Source: an uncultured Cohaesibacter sp.
GTDB taxonomy: Bacteria; Pseudomonadota; Alphaproteobacteria; Rhizobiales; Cohaesibacteraceae
Length of the DNA: 64,000 nt
Reading direction: 5' to 3'
Assembly: GCF_963667045.1 (NCBI RefSeq)
Contig: NZ_OY762934.1
Span: forward strand, 2,225,501-2,289,500
A model generated the notes under the pieces. The model saw nothing but the letters and a program-made list of their open reading frames with translations. It was not told the origin of the DNA and searched no databases. The position numbers were made by a program, and so were the translations under genes. Numbering within the stretch: the first letter of the stretch is position 1; each line of letters starts with the position of its first letter. Below are positions 53,046 to 62,330 of this stretch, piece by piece.

Positions 53046-54563
53046 ATGAGCTATACACCACATGGCAGCCATCTGATCGCGGGCGAGAAGGTCAAAAGCA
53101 AAGAGATTTTCTCCTCGGCACCGGTCTCCGGGCCCGCACATGAATTTTCAAAAGGCACTCCCGAGCTTGTAGCAAAAGCCTGTGAAGCTGCAGAAGAGGC
53201 ATTCTGGTCATACGGATATTCCTCGCGCGAAGAGCGTGCACGCTTTCTGGACTGCATCGCCGACGAAATCGAGGCCCGCGCGGCCGAGATCACCGAAACG
53301 GGCCATCTGGAAACCGGCCTGCCGACAGGGCGCCTTGAAGGCGAACGCGGCCGGACCACGGGTCAGCTGCGCATGTTTGCCAATCATATCCGGGCTGGCG
53401 AGTATCTCGACCGTCGCCTGACTGAAGCCCTGCCGGACCGCAAGCCGCTGGCCCGCCCGGACCTGCGCCTGATGCAACGCCCGATCGGCCCGGTTGCCGT
53501 GTTCGGCGCCTCCAACTTCCCACTGGCCTTCTCGGTTGCCGGTGGCGACACCGCCGCAGCGCTGGCCGCAGGTTGCCCCGTCGTCGTCAAGGGCCACAGC
53601 GCCCATCCGGGCACTGGCGAGATTGTCGGCGACGCCATCGTTGCCGCCGTTGAAAAATGCGGCATTCATCCGGGGGTCTTCAGCCTTGTTCAGGGTGGCG
53701 GTCGCGAAGTAGGCACCACGCTGGTTCAGCACCCGCTGATCAAGGCTGTCGGCTTCACCGGCTCCTTCTGGGGCGGCAAGGCGCTTTATGATCTCTGCGT
53801 CTCGCGGCCGGAGCCGATCCCGTTCTTTGGCGAACTGGGCTCCGTCAACCCGATGTTTGTCCTGCCGGAAGCGGCAAAGGCCCGCGGCGATGAACTGGGC
53901 AAAGGCTGGGCAGGATCCCTGTCGGTCGGCGCTGGCCAGTTCTGCACCAACCCCGGCCTTGCCATCATTCTGGAAGAGCAGGCCCAAGCCTTTGGCGAAG
54001 CAACCATCGAGGGGCTGAAGGCCGTCGGCGAGCAGGTCATGCTGACCGCAAGCATGGCAGACACCTATCGCAAGGGTGTGGCCGCAGTCGCCACAGAGAC
54101 CGGCGTGCGCGAGCTGCTCACCTCGATGTGCGACATGCGCAACGCAACGCCGAACCTGTTCATCGTCTCCGGGGCCGATTGGCTATCCAACAAGGCGCTG
54201 AAGGAAGAAGTCTTCGGCCCGATGGGCATCATCGTCACGGCAAGGGACGAGGCGGAAATGCTGACCATCGCCAAGAGCTTCGAAGGGCAGCTGACAGCAA
54301 CCATGCTGCTGGATGAAGGCGACAAGCCGCTGGCTGGCAAACTATTGCCGATCCTTGAGCGCAAGGCAGGCCGCATTCTGGCCAACGCCTTCCCGACCGG
54401 CGTCGAGGTGTGCGACTCCATGGTCCACGGCGGGCCGTTCCCGGCCTCGACCAATTTCGGGGCAACGTCGGTTGGCACCATGTCCATCCGCCGCTTTCTA
54501 CGTCCTGTCTGCTATCAGGACATTCCACTTGACGTCCTGCCTGAGGACGCCAGAGACATATAA
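53046..54563 (+). CDS. 2-oxoglutarate semialdehyde dehydrogenase (ALDH family)
   Basis: NAD(P)-dependent aldehyde dehydrogenase of 505 residues. It would oxidise 2-oxoglutarate semialdehyde to 2-oxoglutarate, the last step of hydroxyproline breakdown. Visible are GPVAVFGASNFPLAFSVAGG, VVVKGHSAHPGTGE, the FTGSFWGGKALYDLC loop, catalytic Glu in FFGELGSVNP and catalytic Cys in GAGQFCTNPG; the motif order matches the KGSADH subfamily rather than general ALDHs. ATG 53046 follows AAAGGA by 7 bases. It ends in a good terminator, then the D-amino acid dehydrogenase gene begins. Confidence 0.93.
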   Translation: MSYTPHGSHLIAGEKVKSKEIFSSAPVSGPAHEFSKGTPELVAKACEAAEEAFWSYGYSSREERARFLDCIADEIEARAAEITETGHLETGLPTGRLEGERGRTTGQLRMFANHIRAGEYLDRRLTEALPDRKPLARPDLRLMQRPIGPVAVFGASNFPLAFSVAGGDTAAALAAGCPVVVKGHSAHPGTGEIVGDAIVAAVEKCGIHPGVFSLVQGGGREVGTTLVQHPLIKAVGFTGSFWGGKALYDLCVSRPEPIPFFGELGSVNPMFVLPEAAKARGDELGKGWAGSLSVGAGQFCTNPGLAIILEEQAQAFGEATIEGLKAVGEQVMLTASMADTYRKGVAAVATETGVRELLTSMCDMRNATPNLFIVSGADWLSNKALKEEVFGPMGIIVTARDEAEMLTIAKSFEGQLTATMLLDEGDKPLAGKLLPILERKAGRILANAFPTGVEVCDSMVHGGPFPASTNFGATSVGTMSIRRFLRPVCYQDIPLDVLPEDARDI

Positions 54564-54569
54564 TCGGAA

Positions 54570-54604
54570 GCGCCAGACAAAACCATTTGTCCGGCGCCTT
54601 TTTC
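54570..54604 (+). terminator. Rho-independent terminator after the ALDH gene
   Basis: GCGCC-A-GACAAA, loop ACCA, TTTGTC-C-GGCGC forms an 11-pair stem with one mismatch, followed by CCTTTTTC. Confidence 0.85.
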
Positions 54605-54671
54605 ATTGTCATCTCGCATAAGGGAGCCAGAAAGCAGATCAGCTTTCAGGAAAATGCTTTAGGAGTTTGCT

Positions 54672-55916
54672 GTGTCATATGATGTTATTGTCCTGGGGGC
54701 CGGTATTGTCGGCGTAAGCACGGCGTTGCATCTGCAGGAGCGTGGCCTCAAGGTCGCGGTGCTGGACCGTCAGGAACCGGGCCTTGAAGCCTCTTACGGC
54801 AACGCCGGGATCATCGAGAAGGACGGCCATGTACCGCTGGTCATTCCCAGCGAAATCGTGCCTCTGCTGAAATATGGCAGCAACAGACAGGTGTCAATGC
54901 ATTATCACCCGACGATGATGCCGCGCCTTGCCCCGTGGCTGTTCGCCATGTGGCGCCTGTCGACGCCATTCGGCATTGCCTCCTATGCCCGTCGCGTCAC
55001 CCCGTTGCGTCAGGTCTCGGCCAAAGAGCATTACCATTTTGCTCAGGACGCCGGCATCATGGACAAGTTCCGCGAAACCGGCTGGATCAACCTTTACCAC
55101 AGCCCGGAAAGCTTTGAATCCACCGCCCGCACGCTGGGATATGCCGATGAATTCGGCGTCGAATATGACGTCGTCGGCAAGCATGAGCTGGAAGCGCTGG
55201 AGCCCTCTTTCCACTTCACCGACAAGGACAAGGCCATTCACTGGAAGGGCTGCGTCTCGGTGTCTTCGCCCGGTGGGGTGACACAGGCCTATGCCGCCCT
55301 GTTCAAGGGGCGCGGCGGCTCCCTCCTTCTGGGTGATGCCCGCAGCCTCAAACAGGAAAATGGCAGTTGGACCGTTTCCTCGCAGGATGGCCCGGTTTCC
55401 GCTCCCAAGGTGGTCATTGCCCTTGGAGCATGGAGCATGGATCTGCTCAAGCCGTTCGGCTACAAATTCCCGCTCGAGGTCAAGCGCGGCTACCACCAGC
55501 ATTTCGCCAGCACCAACGGCGCCAGCATGAACCGTCCGGTCGTTGATGAGGACATCGGCTTCCTGCTGACGCCGATGGAAGACGGCATACGGCTGACCAG
55601 CGGCATCGAATTTGCCGCCCGCGACGCCCGCAAGACCCCGGTACAGGTCAAAAAGGCCACGGAATGGGCAAAGAAGCTCTATCCGATCGGCAAGCCGGTC
55701 GAGGATGAACCGTGGATGGGCTTCCGCCCCTGCTTCCCGGACAACCTGCCGCTGATCGAAGCCTCACGGCAGCATGAAGGCATGTATTTCAACTTCGGCC
55801 ATGGCCATATGGGCTTTGCAGTCGGACCGATCACCGGCAAGATGACCGCCGATCTCGTGACCGGTCAGGAACCATGCCTGAGCGTTGGCGGCTTCTCTTC
55901 TCGCCGCTTCTCCTAG
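54672..55916 (+). CDS. FAD-dependent D-amino acid (D-hydroxyproline) dehydrogenase
   Basis: DadA-like flavoprotein of 414 residues. The FAD-binding N-terminus reads YDVIVLGAGIVGVSTALHLQ, then LDRQEPGLEASYGNAGII; the C-terminus has GFRPCFPDNLPLIEASRQH and the GHGHMGFAVGPITGKM flavin loop. The GTG start at 54672 has AGGAG 6 bases upstream. In the pathway it oxidises cis-4-hydroxy-D-proline to pyrroline-4-hydroxy-2-carboxylate. This is a single-subunit type, unlike the three-subunit HcnABC-like enzymes of some bacteria. Broader D-amino acid activity is possible. Confidence 0.88.
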   Translation: MSYDVIVLGAGIVGVSTALHLQERGLKVAVLDRQEPGLEASYGNAGIIEKDGHVPLVIPSEIVPLLKYGSNRQVSMHYHPTMMPRLAPWLFAMWRLSTPFGIASYARRVTPLRQVSAKEHYHFAQDAGIMDKFRETGWINLYHSPESFESTARTLGYADEFGVEYDVVGKHELEALEPSFHFTDKDKAIHWKGCVSVSSPGGVTQAYAALFKGRGGSLLLGDARSLKQENGSWTVSSQDGPVSAPKVVIALGAWSMDLLKPFGYKFPLEVKRGYHQHFASTNGASMNRPVVDEDIGFLLTPMEDGIRLTSGIEFAARDARKTPVQVKKATEWAKKLYPIGKPVEDEPWMGFRPCFPDNLPLIEASRQHEGMYFNFGHGHMGFAVGPITGKMTADLVTGQEPCLSVGGFSSRRFS

Positions 55917-55960
55917 AGGCGGCGTTCATAGGCATCAGCTCGCACGCTAAAGACTGACCC

Positions 55961-56000
55961 AAGCCTTGCCAGAGACCAAACGCGTTTTTGGCAAGGCTTT
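55961..56000. terminator. Hairpin between the dehydrogenase and IMPase genes
   Basis: AAGCCTTGCCA (55961-55971) pairs with TGGCAAGGCTT (55989-55999), an 11-base stem with a 17-base loop. It lies between convergent genes (ends 55916 and 56038). Confidence 0.75.
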
Positions 56001-56037
56001 GTCGTCTTGGTTGTCTGCCGTCACCGCCACTCTAAGG

Positions 56038-56874
56038 TTATTGATCGAGCCATTGCAGTTGTTCACGCAGGGCTTTGAGACTCTCCCTTTTGTGGGCCGT
56101 CAGAAAGATGCCTTCATGATCGGTCGGTGCGTAGGGCCTGCCATCAAGACAGACCGCATCACCGCCCGCCTCCTGTGTAATCAGCACACCTGCGGCGTGA
56201 TCCCACGGGTTCTTCTTGGGGCTGAGGATGAAGTCGGACCGGCCTTGCGCCAGCATGCGATATTCATGGCAAGAGCATCTGAGGCAATCAAGGCGCCCAA
56301 ACTGGGCTGCCATCTGGGTAGCGAGCCGTTGGCGCTGCCGTTCCGGAAAAAGGAACAGCGGCAGCATGCCTTCCAGTTCGCCATAGGGCTTTGAGCCCGA
56401 AGTTTGCAGCTTGACCGGCGCGGCATCCGGGCGACAGAACCATGCGCCGTCCCCCCGGCTGGCCATAATCCAGTCATCCATCACCGGATCATAGAGAAGG
56501 CCGAACACGGTCTGGCCCTTGTAGGTCACAGCCAGAATAACGCCAAACATCGCCAGGCCATTGGCGAAATTCCATGTGCCATCGACGGGATCGATGATCA
56601 CGGCCCAATCGATTGCGGGCATTCGGCCAAGGATAGTGGGATCGGCAGCGACGGCTTCCTCGCCGATGATCAGGGCGCCGGGCAGAATGTCCCGAGCGCC
56701 CCTGCTGATCAGCGCCTCGGAGGCAACGTCGGCATCGGTGACCAGATCGTCATGACGGGTCTTGACGCGCACGGCCCCTGCCCCGAGGTTGCGGAAGCGG
56801 GGCATGATTTCGGTTTTGGCGGCGCTGCGGACAAGATCGATGAGTGCCTTTTGCTGGTGGGTATCAAGTGTCAC
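56038..56874 (-). CDS. Inositol monophosphatase family protein
   Basis: Mg-dependent phosphatase of 278 residues. The metal-site motifs are IIGEEAVAADP (about 73), IIDPVDGTWNFANG (about 93-106) and the C-terminal WDHAAGVLITQEAGG (about 225-239). The family includes inositol-1-phosphatase, 3'-phosphoadenosine-5'-phosphate phosphatase (CysQ) and histidinol phosphatase; the sequence alone does not choose. It is monocistronic. The 283-base stretch upstream (56875-57157), toward flgL, shows no gene. Confidence 0.88.
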   Translation of the reverse strand: MTLDTHQQKALIDLVRSAAKTEIMPRFRNLGAGAVRVKTRHDDLVTDADVASEALISRGARDILPGALIIGEEAVAADPTILGRMPAIDWAVIIDPVDGTWNFANGLAMFGVILAVTYKGQTVFGLLYDPVMDDWIMASRGDGAWFCRPDAAPVKLQTSGSKPYGELEGMLPLFLFPERQRQRLATQMAAQFGRLDCLRCSCHEYRMLAQGRSDFILSPKKNPWDHAAGVLITQEAGGDAVCLDGRPYAPTDHEGIFLTAHKRESLKALREQLQWLDQ

Positions 56875-57157
56875 AAGCTGGCTCCTTGCTATTGCTGTTG
56901 GCTCTTTTCCAAAGAGTGGAAGAGTATGCTTGCCTTGGCAAGATTAGCGCTCTTTTAGGCCACCGCCCATGACAGGGGAATGACCGGCGGGGTTCAAAAA
57001 GGAGCCATGGGAAATCATCCAGAGGCGCGGCAACAGGTTGCCGCAGCAGAGGCAAGCCCAGCATACGCCGCGCTGCGTCCTTTGCAACAGTCACAGCCTG
57101 TCAGTGCCATTTGGCACCGACCATTGCCTGTCGAAGCTCCCAGCATTGAGGATGCGT

Positions 57158-58051
57158 TCAGAGGTAATCGACAAGTTTGAGTTTGATGATCTTGCTAAGA
57201 GCGGAGAAACTTGCTTCCAACTGCGTCTCATACGAGGTCGCCAGAATGGCTGCTTTGGCAACGTCAATTGAGGTTTCACCCTTGGCCATTTCCTTGGCCT
57301 CGGCGATGAAATCCTCTTCATTCTGAATGTAGCTTTGAAGACGGCTGGATATGCTGCCCGCCTTGCTTGTGGTGGCAATGACACTGTCCTGCGCACTGAC
57401 CAGCAGGGCATCCACATCAGCGAGCTCACTGGTGTCGGTAAGATTGCCATTTGCTACATAAGAGAGTGCACGGAAGGCCTGTTCTATGCCATCGACCGTC
57501 GCCGTGGTGCCATAGTTCATCAGTTGGCCGTTATCGAGCCGAATCGACTGGATATAACCGTCACCCTGATAATAGTCCGTGTTGACCGTCGTCAAATCAA
57601 CTGCGGAATAGGCAGACAGATCAACCGGGGCAGTATCCGTCATGCTGCCAGAGAACAGGTAGCGCCCCTGATACTGTGTGTTGACCATCAACTTCAGATC
57701 TTCCAGATATTCCGCAGCATTCCGTTTGAGAGTGTCCAACTGATCGGCGGAACTGGTGCCAGACACGGCACTTCTGGCATTGGTCAGAATATCGGTGATA
57801 TCCTGCAGCACCGAGGCGGCCATGTCGCTGCGCGAAATGACTGTTTTGGCTGCAGAAATGTTGGCCTCGGCGCGAGAGACCGAAACATTGAGATCAACCA
57901 CCTTGCCCGCGCTCGCCCCAAGCCCGCCATAATCGGTGCTTTTCAGGCCCGATGCTTGCTGCGCCTGAACCTCGGCCAGCTTGGCCTGCGTGGTCATCGT
58001 CTTTTGCAGCAAAGACGACGTTGTTTGAAATGTTGCTACGCGCATTGCCAT
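57158..58051 (-). CDS. flgL: Flagellar hook-filament junction protein FlgL
   Basis: Flagellin-like junction protein of 297 residues secreted by the flagellar export apparatus. The N-terminal coiled coil (MAMRVATFQTTSSLLQKTMT, QAQQASGLKSTDYGGLGASA) and the C-terminal helix (ILATSYETQLEASFSALSKI) are the conserved flagellin-type D0/D1 ends; the middle includes NTQYQGRYLFSGSMTDTAPV. It follows flgK by 8 bases and closes the hook operon. The length suits FlgL and is too short for most full flagellins. Confidence 0.9.
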   Translation of the reverse strand: MAMRVATFQTTSSLLQKTMTTQAKLAEVQAQQASGLKSTDYGGLGASAGKVVDLNVSVSRAEANISAAKTVISRSDMAASVLQDITDILTNARSAVSGTSSADQLDTLKRNAAEYLEDLKLMVNTQYQGRYLFSGSMTDTAPVDLSAYSAVDLTTVNTDYYQGDGYIQSIRLDNGQLMNYGTTATVDGIEQAFRALSYVANGNLTDTSELADVDALLVSAQDSVIATTSKAGSISSRLQSYIQNEEDFIAEAKEMAKGETSIDVAKAAILATSYETQLEASFSALSKIIKLKLVDYL

Positions 58052-58059
58052 GTCGTCAC

Positions 58060-59418
58060 CTATGAAACTGCCGCCTTGAGATCATCGAACATTTTCTGAA
58101 GCGTGCTCAGGATGGTGGATGCCAGCGAGTAGAGCTGCTCCAACTCGGAGAGACGTGCGGTTTCCTCATCGACATTGACCCCGTAGGCGGACGAGATCGC
58201 ATCCGTTGCTGCCGTCAGATCCGTTTTGGCATTGGTCAGCGACGTCGTGGCGCTTTGCGCGTCACTGACTGCGGCGGAGAGAATCTCGGTCGCATATTCG
58301 GCAAACGTCCGGTTCCCGGCGGGCAGATTGCCTGCAGCGGCAAAGGTCGTGTCGCCCTGCAGGGCATCAAGCAGGTTGTTGGCGGTAGTTGCCCTGTTGC
58401 CAGTGCCCAAAAGGGTTGTCGGATCATCAAGCAGGGTGCTTTCAACGGCAATGTCGCTGGCGCTCGTGCCGGTCAGCAGATTGCCACTCAGGCCTGTAAC
58501 GGAATTGAGGGTCGCAACCAGCGTTGTGGCCATTTCGTCCAGAGCGGACTGATACTCGGGCAAGGTCTCGTCGCGCAGTTCAAGCAGGGCGCCAATCTTG
58601 CCATCTCCACCGCTGAGACGTGCAGTGATATCGGAGCCATTGACGATGACTGTCATCTGCCCTTCGACATCGGTTCCCGTTGAAAGAAGGTGAGCCGTCG
58701 ATCCGACCAGCATCTGACCAGAGGTGGTGTATACCTTTGTCGAGCCATCGGCCGCGCTGAAGGACTTGATGTCAACGAGGCTGGACAGGCCATTCAGGGC
58801 GGAATTGAGCTGGTCCTGCAGATCGGCAGTGCTGTTGCCAGAAGCCTTTTCAGACCGGATCAGATCGTTCAGCTGATCGATGGTTTGCAGATAGTCATTT
58901 GCCTGTGAAACACTGTCGCCAATCTCGTGGTCGGCCGTGTCGACCATGCCCTGCAGAGACTCGGCTGTGCCGCGAATCTGTGCCGTCAGATCATCCAACG
59001 CCATAACAGCATTGTTTGCCAATGACGTGCTTTCCGGCGTCGTGGCCAGTTGGGTGAGTGCCTCCTCAAAATCGGCAAAGAAAGAGGCAAGAGAGGTCCC
59101 GGCCCCTGTCTGATCGGCAAGCGTTCCCAAGGAGGATTGCAGTTTGCCCAAATACTCGGCTGTGGTCGTCGCCGATGCCGCCTGCGATGTGGCATCCAGA
59201 AGGTCGGACATCAGATATTTGCTGACTGCGGAGGTAACACCATCAATGGAAACACCTCCCCCGATCCCGTCGAAGGTTCGGGAACTGGCGGAGGCTGACT
59301 TTGCGGTATAGCCTTTCGTGTCTGCGTTGGCGATATTGTTTGCCGTAACAGACACCTGGACCTGTGTTGCCCCGAGCGAGCTTGACGCGATATAGCGCGC
59401 CACATTCAGCGACGTCAT
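58060..59418 (-). CDS. flgK: Flagellar hook-associated protein 1 FlgK
   Basis: Hook-filament junction protein of 452 residues. The N-terminus SSLGATQVQVSVTANNIANA, then DTKGYTAKSASASSRTFDG, is the rod/hook-type signature, and the C-terminus VNVDEETARLSELEQLYSLA, then STILSTLQKMFDDL, is the FlgK_C pattern. The central region is Ser/Thr/Ala-rich with few aromatics, as expected of a secreted axial protein. It lies between the FlgN-like chaperone gene and flgL. Confidence 0.93.
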   Translation of the reverse strand: MTSLNVARYIASSSLGATQVQVSVTANNIANADTKGYTAKSASASSRTFDGIGGGVSIDGVTSAVSKYLMSDLLDATSQAASATTTAEYLGKLQSSLGTLADQTGAGTSLASFFADFEEALTQLATTPESTSLANNAVMALDDLTAQIRGTAESLQGMVDTADHEIGDSVSQANDYLQTIDQLNDLIRSEKASGNSTADLQDQLNSALNGLSSLVDIKSFSAADGSTKVYTTSGQMLVGSTAHLLSTGTDVEGQMTVIVNGSDITARLSGGDGKIGALLELRDETLPEYQSALDEMATTLVATLNSVTGLSGNLLTGTSASDIAVESTLLDDPTTLLGTGNRATTANNLLDALQGDTTFAAAGNLPAGNRTFAEYATEILSAAVSDAQSATTSLTNAKTDLTAATDAISSAYGVNVDEETARLSELEQLYSLASTILSTLQKMFDDLKAAVS

Positions 59419-59556
59419 TGGCCATTTCCTCCTGTGATCCCCGCTCCTCCTGCAACCGCAGCCCCTCCTGCACAGGAAGGATGCAAGGCGTCAGATTGGC
59501 TCTCCCGCCTTGCATCCGGACAGGATTGCCCGGGGCGACAGGATTCGGGATTGGCC

Positions 59557-60042
59557 TCAGGCCTTGCGCCCTCCCTTGAGGGAAGCGGCATACGGTGTGC
59601 TCCGAGCGCCCTGTCCGGCAGCGCCATAGGATGGCAGGGCGCTGGCGTCCTGATCGTCCCGAATGGCCCGCATGATGGCGTTGATACGGCGCTCGTTGGC
59701 CGACATTGCCCGGCTGAGCTGACTGGCGTTTTCCATGAAGGACTGGGCCAGAATCTGGATGCGATCCTGCAGGTTGTTGAATTTCTCTTCCGAAGCGTAC
59801 AGGAACACTTCCCGCTCCGCCTTGAACCGCTTGAAGAAGCTGTCGAACTCGCTTGCCAGCTTCTGCTTCCTGACGAGCAGGTCATCCAGAGAGGTCGGCC
59901 TGCCGCTTTCAAGACGCAGGTTCTCCTCTCCGGCGATCCGGATCAGCTCATCGGCGACTTCGATTGCATTATCAATGGCGTTTTCTATCCGTTTGATATC
60001 ACGCTCGGAATGGACCATCGTCGTATTCAGTTCTGTGTTCAT
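59557..60042 (-). CDS. flgN: FlgN-like flagellar export chaperone
   Basis: Helical protein of 161 residues with long amphipathic segments: IENAIDNAIEVADELIRIAG, then LDDLLVRKQKLASEFDSFFK, then NLQDRIQILAQSFMENASQL, followed by NERRINAIMRAI. This matches the FlgN fold, which binds FlgK and FlgL before secretion. Its position directly ahead of flgK, and 3 bases after an unknown 87-residue gene, supports the role. FlgN sequences are weakly conserved, so the identity rests on both size and neighbours. Confidence 0.75.
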   Translation of the reverse strand: MNTELNTTMVHSERDIKRIENAIDNAIEVADELIRIAGEENLRLESGRPTSLDDLLVRKQKLASEFDSFFKRFKAEREVFLYASEEKFNNLQDRIQILAQSFMENASQLSRAMSANERRINAIMRAIRDDQDASALPSYGAAGQGARSTPYAASLKGGRKA

Positions 60043-60045
60043 GGT

Positions 60046-60309
60046 TCACCCTTGGCTTCTGCTCACTTTGCGATATTGGTTCAATTGGGAATAGGCGCCG
60101 GCAACTTGATTGGCCTGTGTTGTCCGGGCACGTTTTTTTCGAATGATTGCCTGCTCACCTCTCATGTGGAGCAGCAGATCCTTGAGCGCGTTTCTGGCAG
60201 CCAAGAGTAGGAGCTTGCCGGACTCGCGGTCCGGCTCTCTCTCGTACTGGCGGATTTCTGCCGTAATGCGCCTCAGTTCAGCTTTACAATGGGCCAGATC
60301 ATCCGACAT
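60046..60309 (-). CDS. Hypothetical 87-residue protein in the flagellar operon
   Basis: I do not recognise this protein. It is charged and largely helical: ELRRITAEIRQYEREPDRES, then GKLLLLAARNALKDLLLHMR, with a basic tail (IIRKKRARTTQ). It is packed between flgE (5 bases before) and the flgN-like gene (3 bases after), so it is almost surely translated as part of the hook operon. A small chaperone or assembly factor for hook proteins is a guess from position. Confidence 0.7.
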   Translation of the reverse strand: MSDDLAHCKAELRRITAEIRQYEREPDRESGKLLLLAARNALKDLLLHMRGEQAIIRKKRARTTQANQVAGAYSQLNQYRKVSRSQG

Positions 60310-60314
60310 TCAAA

Positions 60315-61565
60315 TCACCGAACAGCCTGCAGGAGACTGTCAAACATCGCACCTGCGGTAGAGATGATCTGGGAGGCCGATGAGTAGGCCTGCTGTGCGG
60401 ACAGCATGCTGGCAAACTCCGTGCTGGTATCAACGGTACTGGACTCCAGTGAGCTACTTTTCATGCTACCTGCCGAGCCAGTGCCAGGTGTGTGCAGGGT
60501 TGCATTACCCGAGTAGTTCGAGATCGAATAGATCCCGTTACTATCTTCCAACAGTCCGTCCGCGTTGATGAAGGTCGCAATCGGAATCTTGTAGATGTTG
60601 CGCGTTTCGCCGTTGGAGAAGGTGGCAACCACCGAACCATCGGACTGGATTTCGACATTATCCACCGTGCCATAAGCGCGGCCATCAACGGTGATCGACT
60701 TGACATTGATCTCTGCGTTCTTGACATCGTTGGACGAGTATTGGGTCAGACCATCACGAGCACCAATCGTCCCCAGATCAAGAGCGATGGCAGAGGTTGC
60801 AGCCCCTGTCGTCCAGGTGATATCGAGGCTGGTTGCCGACACGCTGGCCAGAGAACCGTCATTGTTGAAGGTCACGTTGATCGGCGCACTGGTCACGCTC
60901 CCTGTCGTTGTCGACGTATCAGCGGAGACCGGATCGGAATAGGTGATGGTCCAGGAGTTCTGCGCGGTCTTTTCATAAGTCGCCGTAATCGTACTGGCCG
61001 TACCCAGAGAGTCATATACTTCGAAGCTGGATTCGAAGCTGGTGCCGACTACAGCGTCTCCCGGCAAGGTGGCCTGAAACGCGGCTTTGGACGTGGCCTG
61101 CGCCGAACTCTGAATGGAGCTCAAGTCAATCTTGCCTAGATTAACGCTGCTGGCACCGCCGGGAACTTTGCCATCTGCATCAGTTGCCCAACCAAGCAGA
61201 TAATAGTCGCCATTCATCAGATGGCCTTCTTTATCGGCCTTGAACTGCCCGTTACGGGTATAATAGCGAGAGGATGTATCCCCTTCTTCCGAAACAACAA
61301 AATAGCCATTGCCCTGAATGGCAAGGTGCGTGGAGATGGCGGAGTCGACAACAAGACCGCGGGCAGTGTTGTTTGAGGTATTGCTGGCGTGCACACCACC
61401 ACTCTTGTTGTTCCCAGATCCGGCCACGAGGCTCGAAAAGCTCGTCTTTGATGCCTTGTATGCGGTCGTATCCGAGTTTGCCAAGTTGTTAGACACATTC
61501 GACAGCGCCTGCGACTGTGCGGCCAAGCCCGAAATCGCGGCGTTTGTTGCACCCATCAAACTCAT
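60315..61565 (-). CDS. flgE: Flagellar hook protein FlgE
   Basis: Hook subunit of 416 residues. The N-terminus reads MSLMGATNAAISGLAAQSQA, then LSNVSNNLANSDTTAYKAS; the segment IQGNGYFVVSEEGD is the rod/hook motif; and the C-terminus ends SSLESSTVDTSTEFASMLSA, then QQAYSSASQIISTAGAMFDS, the FlgE/FlgG_C signature. The Ser/Thr-rich middle forms the hook surface domains. It is preceded by flgD, as in most flagellar clusters. Confidence 0.94.
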   Translation of the reverse strand: MSLMGATNAAISGLAAQSQALSNVSNNLANSDTTAYKASKTSFSSLVAGSGNNKSGGVHASNTSNNTARGLVVDSAISTHLAIQGNGYFVVSEEGDTSSRYYTRNGQFKADKEGHLMNGDYYLLGWATDADGKVPGGASSVNLGKIDLSSIQSSAQATSKAAFQATLPGDAVVGTSFESSFEVYDSLGTASTITATYEKTAQNSWTITYSDPVSADTSTTTGSVTSAPINVTFNNDGSLASVSATSLDITWTTGAATSAIALDLGTIGARDGLTQYSSNDVKNAEINVKSITVDGRAYGTVDNVEIQSDGSVVATFSNGETRNIYKIPIATFINADGLLEDSNGIYSISNYSGNATLHTPGTGSAGSMKSSSLESSTVDTSTEFASMLSAQQAYSSASQIISTAGAMFDSLLQAVR

Positions 61566-61661
61566 GTTACTCTCCTACAAATGCGCCACGTTCGATGTCT
61601 GTTGCTTGAGTGGCAGGATTGCTTGTACGTTCAGGAAAGACTTTCTAACCTGCTGAATATT

Positions 61662-62330
61662 CTAATTTTTAGTGCTGACAGAGATGATCTGATCGAGCTT
61701 GAAGAAGACATCGCCCATTGTCAGGTAAGTCTGGCCTGAAGAGGCGTCGACACCAGTCACGGTTCCCGTTACCGAGGTGCTGGTTTCAATGTCATTGCCT
61801 TCTTTATCGGTTGCAGTGATTTTCAGCCTGTAGCTGCCACCATCGTCCAGCTGCTTACCTTTGTCATTCACGCCATCCCAGTGAAACTCATGAGACGTCT
61901 TGGCTTCGGTTTCACCATCAGCCTTGAAGACCGTGTTGCCGTCTTCATCAACGACCTCGATTTTCACATCTGTGGCATCACTTCCCAGCACGTAGTTCCA
62001 CTGAGCTTTCCCATCCTGAAGTGTCGTGGTGTCGCCAAAGACAGAAACCGTTTTTCCGATATAGCCAAGACCGTTGGCAGCGATCATCGTGTCCAGAGAC
62101 GAAACGACGGTTTTCAGATTCTTCGCATTCTCCACCTGCTGGTCGTAGGTCGACAGCTGAACCATCTGATTGAGAAAGTCGGTCGTATCGGTGGGATCTG
62201 TCGGGTTCTGGTTCTGGAGCTGCGCGACCATGAGCTGCAAGAACTGCGATGTATCCAACCCAAGCCCTTTGCTGGCAGGCGCCGCAGTTTCAGAACTTGC
62301 TGTAGAAGAGGCCAGTGCAGAGACAGTCAT
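61662..62330 (-). CDS. flgD: Flagellar hook-capping protein FlgD
   Basis: Hook assembly scaffold, 222 residues from ATG 62330. The N-terminal FlgD signature LDTSQFLQLMVAQLQNQNPT is followed by DTTDFLNQMVQLSTYDQQVE. The rest is a FlgD Ig-like/Tudor region with WNYVLGSDATDVKIEVVDED and HEFHWDGVNDKGKQLDDGGS. The frame is open to 62402, but that N-terminal extension has no family counterpart; neither start has a strong ribosome site. It heads the flgD-flgE-flgN-flgK-flgL transcription unit. Confidence 0.88.
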   Translation of the reverse strand: MTVSALASSTASSETAAPASKGLGLDTSQFLQLMVAQLQNQNPTDPTDTTDFLNQMVQLSTYDQQVENAKNLKTVVSSLDTMIAANGLGYIGKTVSVFGDTTTLQDGKAQWNYVLGSDATDVKIEVVDEDGNTVFKADGETEAKTSHEFHWDGVNDKGKQLDDGGSYRLKITATDKEGNDIETSTSVTGTVTGVDASSGQTYLTMGDVFFKLDQIISVSTKN

